Origin: an uncultured Flavobacteriales bacterium
GTDB lineage: Bacteria; Bacteroidota; Bacteroidia; Flavobacteriales_E; Vicingaceae
DNA length: 64,000 nt
Assembly: GCA_905479915.1 (NCBI GenBank)
Contig: CAJQOH010000025.1
Location: 155,287-219,286 of the forward strand
Direction: 5' to 3'
Part shown: positions 54,399 through 63,068 of the stretch, piece after piece
Position numbering within the stretch: position 1 is the first letter of the stretch
How the letters are laid out: every line of letters starts with the position of its first letter
Program-made: the position numbers and the translations under genes
Notes under the pieces: generated by a model
What the model saw: the letters and a program-made list of their open reading frames with translations, nothing else
Database searches by the model: none
What the model was told of the DNA's origin: nothing

Positions 54399-57395
54399 TT
54401 ATTTTAGTATTGTAAAAGAACCTTTAATTGGGCTCTCTAAAGATGCTATTGTAAGGATATAAAAGTAAGTTCCTTCACTTATTTTTTCTCCGCTCCAGTC
54501 ATTTTGATAATCCTCTTGTTCAAGGAGCACGTTACCCCAGCGGTTAAGAATTATGATGTTGTTGTTGGCATGAAACTCTAGGTTTTTAAAGACTAAGAAA
54601 TCATTTTTTCCATCCCCATTTGGAGTAATTATGTTAGTACCAAGGATGTCTTCTACAATCAAATACTCTCGAGAAATATAGCTTACACAACCATTATCAG
54701 AAGTAATTTCTAAAGAAACGCTGTATGTTCCTTGAATGCTATATTCAACAACATGAGGACCTTGTCCTGCTCCAAACATTGGGTTAGCCCCGCCTAATCC
54801 TGTAACGTCAAAATCCCAAATCCAAGAATTAATATTTCCAGAATTAATAGAAGAAGAATCAGTAAAAGTAACAGGCTGGTTAGGTTGACTATGCCCTAAA
54901 GGAGATATGGTAAAATTAGCAGTTGGAACAGCTTCTGCAACGAGTGTAATGGTATCAAAATCTGTACAGCCAAAAGCATCCGTTACGAGAACACTATAAC
55001 CTCCTGCCTCTGCAGAAATACTGTTTGTAGTTCCTCCAGTATTCCATAAATATGAGCTGAAGCCCGGAATTGCACTAATGGTAATTGGGTTTCCAGGGCA
55101 AAAAGGAACAATTCCTGTAATTGAATCGTTTGGCGCAGAACTGATAACATTTACTGCCGGAGATGTTGCATAACAACCATTGGTATCAAAAACTGTTACA
55201 GTAATATTTCCAGAGGTGGCTATTGTTGTTGCAGTGGTATCAGTGTTAGACCAAATATACTGGCTGTAGTTATTAACTGTACCTAATGTTGTTCCATTAC
55301 TATCGTTTGAACAATAGTGAAGATTTCCAACAATTATGGGTTGAGGCAGAGAATCTATGCTCACGGTAAATGGTTGCGATATTGCTGGACATCCATCTAA
55401 GAATACAGAAACAGTGTAAGTGCCTTGGGTTGCATAAATAGTTTGTGTTGTTTGAATAGGGGAAGTATCCCAAGATACACTGTCATAGTTTGTTCCTATA
55501 GCATCTGCATCAAGCAGCGTAGAATCTCCTAGACAAAATGAAGTATCTCCAGTAATGATAGGAATAGGAACATTGACTAAACTAACTGTATGCAGATGTG
55601 AAGCGATACAGGAGAGTAGAGTAACATCAACAGTATGTGTTCCTTGAGTTACATAAGTTGTTTGAGTGGTATCACCATTGTTCCAGAGATAAGAACTAAA
55701 CCCACTACCAGCATCTAACAAGACACTATCACCTACGCAGTAAGTGGTGTCTCCAGTTATTCCGCCTATGTCATCAAAATCTTTTACATCTAAACTATTA
55801 GAAGTTCCTAGACAGCCGTTCGTGTCTGCTACAGTAACAGTAAAAACACCTTGAGTTACATAGACACTATCTAGTGTGTCGTTTACGGAACTGCTCCATA
55901 AGTATGAAGGGAATCCTGTAGTTGCATTTAATAAAACACTATCTCCAGGACAAAATAGTGTGTCACCAATAATTTCAACAATAGGTGCAGAAAGTTCTGC
56001 AACAAAAAAGCTATCCGTAGTAAAAGAACAACCTCTTAATGATGCAGTTACAGCATAATTTGCGCCTTGAGTTACGTAAGTTGTTTGGGTGGTATCAGCA
56101 TTACTCCATAAGTAAGAATCAAAACCACTTCCGGCATTAAGGGTAACCGTATCTCCTTCACAATAAATCGTATCTCCAGTAACAATTGGAATAAAAGGCA
56201 TTGAATCTACAATTATTATGTAGTCGAAGGAAATAGTATCTGCGGGGGTTCCATTATCATAAGCTTCATAAGTAATGATATTTACACCAAGGTTAGTACT
56301 ATCTCCAATAAATACTGCATTTATTTGAGCAGAAGAACCTGTTCCAGAAGTATTGTTTACTATTTGAAAACCACTGGCTTGAGTAGTATCCGCAGAAGCC
56401 CAAATGGTTTGTGTTACTTCAGGTGCTAAAAAAGTTACATCTACAGGGAATGTATCACCAACACAAACTCTTAAAGTGTCACAAAAGTCAATTCCTGCCA
56501 CGATAGGAGGAAGGTTATTACTGTTACAGACATCAAACATAAATGTTTTATTGTCTAACCAATCTACACTATCGTTTTGAGACATTGGGCCATCATAGGC
56601 GTTTCCTGGACCATCAAATAAACCAATTTGTATGTAGTCGACACCATTTCCCTCATTAACACCAACTGTTGCAGCACTTCCTCCAAAACCATTAGTTCCT
56701 CCAGATTGATCCCCAGTTGTCCAATTCATGTCATCATAGAAAAACCCAACATTAGCACCAGGCTGTAAAAGCGGAGATGTAAAATCTGTAATAATGAGTT
56801 GAAAAGTGTTGCGTTTATCTCCATGCTGATTAAAATAACCAACATCAACCCAATGGAAAATTGCTGCATTTGCAAATACTTCGTAATAACAAACTCCATT
56901 TCCTAATTGGGTGTCTACATCTCCCCAAAAAGGAGCGAGCATAGGAGGAATACTTGCTGATGGGAATGGTGTTGCAGTAAATGGGGTAAATGCAGTTCCA
57001 AAAGTTACGTTTCCGTTACTATTGATGTAACAGGAGTTGTAGTTCGTTCCATACAAACAAAAATTAAAAGGCAAAGGAATTGGACCAGTTCCCTGATCAT
57101 CAACATTGTTTAACGTTGTATCTGCCCCTGGATTAGGAGGAGTGTAACCGTAACAAGAAGAACCTGTTTTATTAAAAGATGCAGTTTGTGATTCTAGTTG
57201 TGGTCTAGCTGAAGACTTTGGTGCAACTACATTTATTTTTCCAGAAGAGATGAATTGACCTAAATCTCCAGAAGATTTTAGCGCTTTGTATTGTTTAGAA
57301 TCAGAAATAATATTTCGAGGAGTCTCTACAGTTTTTTGAGCGTGAAAACTGTAGACAATGGATAAAAGGGAAAATAGGGCAATTATTTTTTTCAT
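54399..57395 (-). CDS. Large exported protein with NIDO-like, six-fold repeat, PKD and gliding-motility C-terminal domains
   Basis: A 998-residue secreted protein with signal peptide 1-19 (ending FHAQ). Residues 110-290 resemble a nidogen extracellular domain (PMLAPFWGDVDT, NTFQLIITDF). Residues 406-820 hold six copies of an Ig-like module of 68-75 residues starting GDT.[FY]C.GD, followed by SYLW, TTYVTQG and NGC. About 825-915 form a PKD domain (TFTDSSSINSG), and 918-998 the CHU_C/T9SS sorting domain (NIITPNGDGKNDF, LNRWGNVLLE). By family it is exported by the type IX system, and adhesive. It is monocistronic with a strong promoter at 57450-57480. Confidence 0.85.
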   Translation of the reverse strand: MKKIIALFSLLSIVYSFHAQKTVETPRNIISDSKQYKALKSSGDLGQFISSGKINVVAPKSSARPQLESQTASFNKTGSSCYGYTPPNPGADTTLNNVDDQGTGPIPLPFNFCLYGTNYNSCYINSNGNVTFGTAFTPFTATPFPSASIPPMLAPFWGDVDTQLGNGVCYYEVFANAAIFHWVDVGYFNQHGDKRNTFQLIITDFTSPLLQPGANVGFFYDDMNWTTGDQSGGTNGFGGSAATVGVNEGNGVDYIQIGLFDGPGNAYDGPMSQNDSVDWLDNKTFMFDVCNSNNLPPIVAGIDFCDTLRVCVGDTFPVDVTFLAPEVTQTIWASADTTQASGFQIVNNTSGTGSSAQINAVFIGDSTNLGVNIITYEAYDNGTPADTISFDYIIIVDSMPFIPIVTGDTIYCEGDTVTLNAGSGFDSYLWSNADTTQTTYVTQGANYAVTASLRGCSFTTDSFFVAELSAPIVEIIGDTLFCPGDSVLLNATTGFPSYLWSSSVNDTLDSVYVTQGVFTVTVADTNGCLGTSNSLDVKDFDDIGGITGDTTYCVGDSVLLDAGSGFSSYLWNNGDTTQTTYVTQGTHTVDVTLLSCIASHLHTVSLVNVPIPIITGDTSFCLGDSTLLDADAIGTNYDSVSWDTSPIQTTQTIYATQGTYTVSVFLDGCPAISQPFTVSIDSLPQPIIVGNLHYCSNDSNGTTLGTVNNYSQYIWSNTDTTATTIATSGNITVTVFDTNGCYATSPAVNVISSAPNDSITGIVPFCPGNPITISAIPGFSSYLWNTGGTTNSISAEAGGYSVLVTDAFGCTDFDTITLVAEAVPTANFTISPLGHSQPNQPVTFTDSSSINSGNINSWIWDFDVTGLGGANPMFGAGQGPHVVEYSIQGTYSVSLEITSDNGCVSYISREYLIVEDILGTNIITPNGDGKNDFLVFKNLEFHANNNIIILNRWGNVLLEQEDYQNDWSGEKISEGTYFYILTIASLESPIKGSFTILK
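54936..56180 (-). repeat. Six tandem coding repeats of about 70 residues
   Basis: Within the exported protein the units start at about residues 406, 477, 547, 615, 690 and 761. Each has a Cys in [FY]C.[GN][DN], a SYLW/SVSW/YIW tryptophan strand and a TQG or AEAG turn. The first, third and fourth units are most alike, and the last two are more diverged, so the array is not a recent expansion. Confidence 0.75.
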
Positions 57396-57449
57396 AAAAT
57401 AATAGAATTAACTATACTGTTAGACGTAATAAGTTAAATTTATGTTGCA

Positions 57450-57480
57450 CAAAGCTACGAAAACATTGGCCGAGAAGCAA
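57450..57480 (-). promoter_or_regulatory. Promoter of the 998-residue exported protein
   Basis: On the minus strand, TTG at 57480-57478, exactly 20 bases, then TAGCTTTG at 57457-57450, a full consensus match. Start codon at 57395, giving a leader of about 47 nt. Confidence 0.7.
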
Positions 57481-57538
57481 TAGGTTTTCAACCAATTTTG
57501 TTTTGAAAATGTGAATTTGTTCCTATCAAAGACATAGC

Positions 57539-57570
57539 TTGCTTTTTTGTGAAAACAAATAGTAACTTTG
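57539..57570 (+). promoter_or_regulatory. Promoter of the VWA protein gene
   Basis: TTG at 57539-57541, a 21-base spacer, then TAACTTTG at 57563-57570. The GTG start follows at 57597, 26 bases after the -7 element. This supports GTG 57597 as the true start. Confidence 0.65.
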
Positions 57571-57596
57571 GCAGAAAAATTGCCTAGATAGAAGTT

Positions 57597-58925
57597 GTGA
57601 AAAAATTTGCGATCATATTTTTTGTTTTATTCTTAGTAAATAACCTTACTGGGCAGGTTGTTTTTAATACTTCTTACCACAATCTAGGAGAAATAAATAA
57701 AGAGGATAAAAAGTATTTTGATTTTACGTTAACCAATGCCGGTAAAGAAACAGCTCATTTACTTCGAATAGAAGAGCCTTATGGGATTGACGTAAAATTT
57801 TCTAAAAAAGAGATTTTACCTGATAGTACAATTATTGTTCGAGTAAAATATACTCCGAAAAGAAAGGGGAAGTTTAAGAAAGATGTACCGGTTTGGATTA
57901 GTTTAAACAACGAGCCTATAACATTGACAATAGAAGGAGATGCAAAATCTTTTGACATTAATGAATCTTTAAAATGTCCTGATTTTAAAACAACATCAAA
58001 ACCAAAGCAGTTAAAAACAGACATGCAAATAAAAGTGGTTGATGTAAATACCAAAAAGCCAATAAAAAATGCAACGGTTCAAATTATTTGGGATGGGTTA
58101 AACTACAAGAAACTCCAAACAGATAAAAAAGGAATGATTACTCAAAATTTAAAATGGGACATTTATTACTTTGTTGTGAATGCTGAGGGTTATGGAACTA
58201 AAGAGCAAGATTTTTATGTAAATCAGAAAAACAATTACTTAGAGTTTGAGTTAGGAGAGCCTACAGAAGAAGAGCTTATTGTTGTAGAAGAAGATACCGT
58301 TGCTGAAGAAGTTGTAGTTATAGAGCCTGAAGATACTGTCTCTACTGCACAGTTGCCTGTAAATTTATACGCGCCTAACAATGTTGTTTTCTGTATTGAT
58401 GTATCTGTTTCTATGAAACAAAAAGGAAGGTTAGACTTATTAAAAGCATCTATGATTGAGCTGTTAAATGGACTACGTCCGATTGATAAGTTGGCAATAG
58501 TAACTTATGCTTCTTCAACTGAGGTTGTTTTAGAATCTCAATATGTTACGGATAAAGCGAGTGTTATGGAATTGATAAAAGAATTAACCGCAGGAGGTTA
58601 TACCGCAGGAGGAAAAGGAATAAAAAGAGCTTATCAAGTTGCTCGAGAAAATAAAATTGAAGAAGGAAATAATCAAGTTATTATTGCAACAGATGGAGCA
58701 TTCAATTTGAATAAAGGAGATAAGGGAATCTTGAAAAACGTTGAAGCAAATCTTAAAAAAGGAGTAACCATTTCAGTAGTTGGAGTTAAGAACGAAAAAT
58801 GGACCGTTAAATCAATGTCATCTATTGCTAAAACAGGAAGCGGCCATTACATTCATATCAAATCATATGAACAGGCAAAGAGTGTTTTAATGGATGAAAT
58901 TAAATCGAATTCTAGAAAAAAATAA
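57597..58925 (+). CDS. Secreted von Willebrand factor A-domain protein
   Basis: A 442-residue exported protein beginning with GTG and a signal peptide (ending LTGQ, residue 20). Residues 21-120 resemble the DUF1573/ASH-type beta-sandwich (FTLTNAGKETA); 140-215 resemble a carboxypeptidase-regulatory-like fold; an acidic linker (EE-rich, 222-248) leads to the VWA domain at 255-435. The MIDAS triad is intact: D268xS270xS272 in CIDVSVSM, a threonine in GGYTAGGKGI near 336 and D366 in IIATDGAFN. The domain set resembles YfbK-like surface adhesins; the ligand is unknown. It precedes dxr by 40 bases. Confidence 0.82.
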   Translation: MKKFAIIFFVLFLVNNLTGQVVFNTSYHNLGEINKEDKKYFDFTLTNAGKETAHLLRIEEPYGIDVKFSKKEILPDSTIIVRVKYTPKRKGKFKKDVPVWISLNNEPITLTIEGDAKSFDINESLKCPDFKTTSKPKQLKTDMQIKVVDVNTKKPIKNATVQIIWDGLNYKKLQTDKKGMITQNLKWDIYYFVVNAEGYGTKEQDFYVNQKNNYLEFELGEPTEEELIVVEEDTVAEEVVVIEPEDTVSTAQLPVNLYAPNNVVFCIDVSVSMKQKGRLDLLKASMIELLNGLRPIDKLAIVTYASSTEVVLESQYVTDKASVMELIKELTAGGYTAGGKGIKRAYQVARENKIEEGNNQVIIATDGAFNLNKGDKGILKNVEANLKKGVTISVVGVKNEKWTVKSMSSIAKTGSGHYIHIKSYEQAKSVLMDEIKSNSRKK

Positions 58926-58965
58926 ACACCATTGCAACTAAAGCGCTGAAGTAACCTCACATTTA

Positions 58966-60132
58966 ATGACAGAAATTATCAAGAAAAAAATTGCCATCCT
59001 TGGATCTACTGGTTCTATCGGAACACAAGCTTTAGAGGTTATAGAAGAGCATTCAGATAAATTTCAGGTGGAGGTTTTAACGGCAAATACCAATGCTGAT
59101 TTATTGATAGAACAAGCCATAAAGTTTAAACCCAATGCTGTTGTTATTGTTGATGAAACTCGATTTGAAGAAGTCTCTGAAAAATTATGGGAGCACGATA
59201 TTAAAACGTTTACAGGAGAAGAAGCTTTAGCTCAGGTTGTTGAGATGGATGATGTTAATATTGTTTTAACAGCACTGGTTGGATATGCTGGTTTACTTCC
59301 AACCATTAAAGCCATTAAAGCAAAAAAAGCGATTGCTTTAGCAAATAAAGAAACATTAGTTGTTGCCGGAGAATTAATTACCAAATTGGCAAGAGAAAAT
59401 GGAGTTGCTATATTGCCTGTAGATTCTGAACACGGTGCAATTTTTCAATGCTTAACTGGAGAAGCACATAACAAGATTGAAAAAATATATTTAACCGCAT
59501 CGGGCGGTCCATTTAGAGGAAAAAAGACAGAAGAATTAAAAAACATTAAAAAAGAGCAAGCATTAAAGCATCCTAATTGGGATATGGGAGCTAAGATTAC
59601 GATCGATTCTGCTACGTTAATGAATAAAGGGTTAGAAGTAATTGAGGCTAAATGGTTGTTCGATTTACAGCCGGACCAAATTGATGTAATTGTTCATCCA
59701 CAATCCATTATTCATTCTATTGTTCAGTTTGAAGACGGTAGTATGAAAGCACAAATGGGATTGCCTGATATGAAGCACCCTATACAATATGCTCTTTCTT
59801 TTCCTTACCGTTTTACCTCAAAATCTCCTCGATTTAACTTTATGGATTATCCTCAATTAACTTTTGAGGCTCCTGATAAAGAAACGTTTGTAAACCTCTC
59901 TCTGGCTTATTTAGCATTGGAAAAGGGAGGGAATTTAGCATGTGTTTTAAATGCGGCAAATGAAATAGCTGTAGATGCATTTTTAAATGATAAAATAAAG
60001 TTTTTGGAGATTGCTGAAATCAATCAAAAATGTATGGAAGAAATTGCCTTCATTAAAACGCCAACTTATGAGGATTATGTTTTGACCGATACTCGAACTC
60101 GAGAGTTTGCTCAGTCTCTTATATCGAAATAA
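58966..60132 (+). CDS. dxr: 1-deoxy-D-xylulose 5-phosphate reductoisomerase
   Basis: A 388-residue NADPH enzyme (IspC) that converts DXP to 2-C-methylerythritol 4-phosphate in the non-mevalonate isoprenoid pathway. The N-terminal ILGSTGSIGTQALEV NADPH loop, the NKETLVVAG motif, the metal-binding LPVDSEHGAIFQ and the DSATLMNKGLEVIEA segment are all present. Length is normal. It is followed by rseP after 32 bases, the arrangement also common in E. coli-type genomes (ispC near rseP). Confidence 0.97.
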   Translation: MTEIIKKKIAILGSTGSIGTQALEVIEEHSDKFQVEVLTANTNADLLIEQAIKFKPNAVVIVDETRFEEVSEKLWEHDIKTFTGEEALAQVVEMDDVNIVLTALVGYAGLLPTIKAIKAKKAIALANKETLVVAGELITKLARENGVAILPVDSEHGAIFQCLTGEAHNKIEKIYLTASGGPFRGKKTEELKNIKKEQALKHPNWDMGAKITIDSATLMNKGLEVIEAKWLFDLQPDQIDVIVHPQSIIHSIVQFEDGSMKAQMGLPDMKHPIQYALSFPYRFTSKSPRFNFMDYPQLTFEAPDKETFVNLSLAYLALEKGGNLACVLNAANEIAVDAFLNDKIKFLEIAEINQKCMEEIAFIKTPTYEDYVLTDTRTREFAQSLISK

Positions 60133-60164
60133 TCCCTAACTTCGCTCGAAATATTTTTTAACAA

Positions 60165-61499
60165 ATGGAATACATTATACAGGGTGGTCAGTTACTATTA
60201 AGTATCTCAATTTTAGTAGTACTACATGAAGGAGGACATTTCTTTGCAGCTAAATTTTTCAAAACAAAAGTTGAAAGTTTTTACCTTTTCTTTAATCCAT
60301 GGTTTTCTGTTTACAAGAAAAAGATTGGGGAAACTGAATATGGTATTGGGTGGTTACCCTTAGGAGGTTATGTGAAAATTGCTGGGATGATTGATGAGAG
60401 TATGGATAAGGAGCAGTTAGCAAAAGATCCAGAGCCTTGGGAATTCCGTTCTAAACCAACTTGGCAGCGTTTAATTATTATGTTAGGAGGTATTATTGTA
60501 AACGTTATTGTTGGGTTTTTGATTTACAGTTTTGTGTTAATGGGCTATGGCGAAAAATACTTGCCAAATGAAAATTTAGCCGATGGTGTTTTTGTAATGA
60601 ATGATGTTATTTCTGAGGATATAGGAATGCAAACAGGAGATAAAATCATTTCAATTAATGGAGAACAATTTAACAGTTTTTCTAATACTGTTGAGAATTT
60701 GCTTTACGCAGAAAAAGTAATTATTGAACGTAATGGAGAACAAAAGAGTTTAGATATTCCTCAAGATGTTTTAGGAAAATTAATAGACAATAAAGGTCAA
60801 GGGCTTTTATATCCTAGAATTCCATTTACAATAGCTGGTTTTGCTAAAGGGTACGTTGCAGAGGGTTCTGGTTTACAATTAAAAGATCAAATTGTTGGAG
60901 TTAATGGTATTGAAATCAAGTATTTTGATGAATTTAAAGCTGTTGCAGAAAGCTTCTCCAATCAGAATGTAGAATTAAAAGTATTAAGAGAGGGAAGTAT
61001 TGTATCGGTTCCCTTGTTAATTCCTGACTCAAACATAATTGGAATAGCGCGTTACCCTTATTCAATTGAAGAGTTAGGTGAGCTTGGTATTTATGAAACG
61101 AAGACTATTGAGTATGGATTTTTTGCTGCTTTTGGTAGAGGTGCAGCAAAGGCGCAAGAAGAAATAGTAAAATACTATAGAGGATTTAAAAAGATGGTAA
61201 ATCCAAGCACAGGCGCTTATAAAGGAATGGGAGGGTTTGCTTCAATTAGTAAATTGTTTGGGCCAAAATGGAAGTGGCAAAATTTCTGGGAAAAAACAGC
61301 TTGGATGTCTTTGGTTTTAGCATTTATGAACTTGTTACCAATTCCGGCTTTAGATGGAGGACACGTGATGTTTTTAATGTATGAGATGATTACTAGACGT
61401 AAGCCCCATGAAAAGTTAATGGAATACGCTCAGGTTGCTGGAATGATATTGCTTTTAGCATTTATGATTTATGCAAATACCGACTGGCTTAGGTTTTAA
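60165..61499 (+). CDS. rseP: RIP metalloprotease RseP
   Basis: A 444-residue site-2 protease of the inner membrane. The zinc motif is HEGGH (His21, Glu22, His25) in the first membrane segment; the third-ligand motif NLLPIPALDGGH is near the C-terminus. Between them lie a PDZ-like region and other membrane segments (about four in all). It probably cleaves anti-sigma factors within the membrane in envelope-stress signalling. The gene follows dxr; no RseA/sigma-E pair is visible in the window. Confidence 0.94.
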   Translation: MEYIIQGGQLLLSISILVVLHEGGHFFAAKFFKTKVESFYLFFNPWFSVYKKKIGETEYGIGWLPLGGYVKIAGMIDESMDKEQLAKDPEPWEFRSKPTWQRLIIMLGGIIVNVIVGFLIYSFVLMGYGEKYLPNENLADGVFVMNDVISEDIGMQTGDKIISINGEQFNSFSNTVENLLYAEKVIIERNGEQKSLDIPQDVLGKLIDNKGQGLLYPRIPFTIAGFAKGYVAEGSGLQLKDQIVGVNGIEIKYFDEFKAVAESFSNQNVELKVLREGSIVSVPLLIPDSNIIGIARYPYSIEELGELGIYETKTIEYGFFAAFGRGAAKAQEEIVKYYRGFKKMVNPSTGAYKGMGGFASISKLFGPKWKWQNFWEKTAWMSLVLAFMNLLPIPALDGGHVMFLMYEMITRRKPHEKLMEYAQVAGMILLLAFMIYANTDWLRF

Positions 61500-61597
61500 A
61501 ATAACGTCTTTACTAACTTCTTGCTGTTTAAAAAGAGAAGTATCCTTTGCGGTATCATTATTGGATTAGAGTAGTTTTACTAACAAAATCTAATAAA

Positions 61598-62422
61598 ATG
61601 AAGAAAATCATTATTTGTTTGTTCGCTGTAGTGAGTATACTATCTGCCTCAGCACAAAATTCTACTACCGGAAAATCAGAACCTTCAGGTGTAAATGGAA
61701 AAACCTCCGTTTTAGTTATTCCTTTTGAATCTAAAATGTACCTATCAGACATTGATAGAGATTTAGGTAAAGCGAATGAGCTAAACTTTCAAGACATTAA
61801 AGCAAAGTTTAGGGCAGCTTTAGATAGAGAAATCTTTATTGCACTTAAAGCCTATTTTAACCCCCTATCATTTTACGCCATTGAGCCTCAAGAGTCGAGG
61901 GCAGAGTTAGGATATATTTACAATTCTATTGGGTACAAATATGAAGTTGTTCCAGAAGAAGAGGTGGTAAAAAAAGAAAGTGCTGGCAAAAAATTAATCG
62001 GAAAATTTAAAAAGAAGGAAAAAGAAGAAGAGCACATAGAAGCAGGTATACGTAGAGGCGAGGTTGTTTCTCAGATAGATAATCGAGAAAAGTATATGAA
62101 AACCACATTGCCTAACCCTAAGCTACTGCCAAACTTAAACCAAAAATATAAAGCTTCTCATTATGTTTTTATAAATCAATTGGACATTAAAAGATCTGCA
62201 GACAAGCGTTATGTTGCTTCAGAAGAGCAGTATAAAAGAGAAATAAAAGTGCACTATACTATTTTTGATAATTCAGGGAAGCAAGTAAGTAGTGGAGCAA
62301 TTAAATCTCGATTCCCATCCAATCAAAACGATATGGATAAAATCATAAAGCTTCAATTTCCACTTATCGCTCAAAGAATTGTAAGTAACCTTTTAGGTCC
62401 GGATGTTGCTAATGCTGAATAA
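61598..62422 (+). CDS. Hypothetical secreted protein downstream of rseP
   Basis: A 274-residue protein. I use the ATG at 61598 since it opens a clean signal peptide (MKKIIICLFAVVSILSASAQ); an upstream ATG at 61547 would precede it with a charged stretch. The mature part contains LVIPFESKMYLSDIDRDL, a central Lys/Glu-rich insertion (KKKEKEEEH) and an alternating beta pattern ending LGPDVANAE. I know no family with an assigned function. Its 3' end overlaps the start of the RAYT gene by about 20 bases, which suggests that the RAYT gene arrived next to it. Confidence 0.72.
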   Translation: MKKIIICLFAVVSILSASAQNSTTGKSEPSGVNGKTSVLVIPFESKMYLSDIDRDLGKANELNFQDIKAKFRAALDREIFIALKAYFNPLSFYAIEPQESRAELGYIYNSIGYKYEVVPEEEVVKKESAGKKLIGKFKKKEKEEEHIEAGIRRGEVVSQIDNREKYMKTTLPNPKLLPNLNQKYKASHYVFINQLDIKRSADKRYVASEEQYKREIKVHYTIFDNSGKQVSSGAIKSRFPSNQNDMDKIIKLQFPLIAQRIVSNLLGPDVANAE

Positions 62423-63017
62423 TGTTTTGAAATTTATCGAAAACAATATTTATCACATTTATAATCGAGGAAATAATCGTGAATTGATTTTTTTTGATGA
62501 TGAAAACTATTTATTCTTTCTAAGAAAACTTAAAAAAGAATTAACTCCTTATTGTAAGGTTTTGGCTTATTGTTTAATGCCAAATCATTTTCATTTGATG
62601 GTTTATATTGAGTCAAAGAACTCATCCGATGACTCAAAGTCATCGGATGAGTTTAGATTAAATAATGCGATAGCGATTTTACTTCGTTCCTACACACGTG
62701 CTATCAATAAACAACAGGGTAGAACAGGCTCGTTGTTCCAACAAAAAACAAAAGCAAAATGTTTAACTCAATCGGACGAGAATTATCCTAAAATTTGTTT
62801 TCATTACATTCATCAAAACCCATTAAAAGCTAAATTAGTTGCCAAAATGGAAGATTGGGAATATTCTTCATTTAAAGATTATACAGGGCTAAGAAAAGGA
62901 ATTTTACCTGAAATAATCTTTTGTAAAGAGAAAATAGAGATAGTTGTTGATTCAAAAGAGTTGTATCAAGAAAGTTATGATGTAATTTCGGAAAATGTAA
63001 TAAGTAAACTGTACTAA
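62403..63017 (+). CDS. REP-associated tyrosine transposase (RAYT, Y1_Tnp)
   Basis: A 204-residue IS200-type single-stranded DNA endonuclease/ligase. It carries YHIYNRGNNRELIFF near residue 17, the metal HUH motif MPNHFHLMV with His62 and His64, a catalytic tyrosine at 97 in LRSYTRAINKQQGRTGSLFQ, and FHYIHQNPLKAKLV. RAYTs act on palindromic REP elements, not on themselves. Two ATGs (62403, 62412) are possible, overlapping the previous stop. Between HxH and Tyr97 lies an acidic Ser/Asp-rich stretch (about residues 73-83) that is encoded exactly by the perfect hairpin at 62621-62651. Confidence 0.88.
   Translation: MLLMLNNVLKFIENNIYHIYNRGNNRELIFFDDENYLFFLRKLKKELTPYCKVLAYCLMPNHFHLMVYIESKNSSDDSKSSDEFRLNNAIAILLRSYTRAINKQQGRTGSLFQQKTKAKCLTQSDENYPKICFHYIHQNPLKAKLVAKMEDWEYSSFKDYTGLRKGILPEIIFCKEKIEIVVDSKELYQESYDVISENVISKLY
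62621..62651. repeat. Perfect 14-3-14 REP-like hairpin inside the RAYT gene
   Basis: CTCATCCGATGACT (62621-62634), loop CAA, then AGTCATCGGATGAG (62638-62651): all 14 pairs are Watson-Crick. It is read in frame as part of the RAYT protein (Ser/Asp-rich). Its geometry and half its bases recur in the hairpin at 63026-63056. Confidence 0.75.
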
Positions 63018-63025
63018 ATAATTTC

Positions 63026-63056
63026 CTCATCGGGAGACTTTAATTCACCCAATGAG
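63026..63056. repeat. REP-like hairpin downstream of RAYT
   Basis: CTCATCGGGAGACT (63026-63039), TTA, ATTCACCCAATGAG (63043-63056), with 11 of 14 pairs. Left and right arms each agree at 10 of 14 positions with those of the in-gene copy at 62621-62651. It begins nine bases after the RAYT stop codon, the place where REP elements usually accompany a RAYT gene. Confidence 0.65.
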
Positions 63057-63068
63057 TTTGATGAAGAT

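Noticed and set aside
61350..61370. CACGTG near 61362 as a third parS site
   Set aside because: Flanks do not match the 16-bp consensus and it lies inside rseP.
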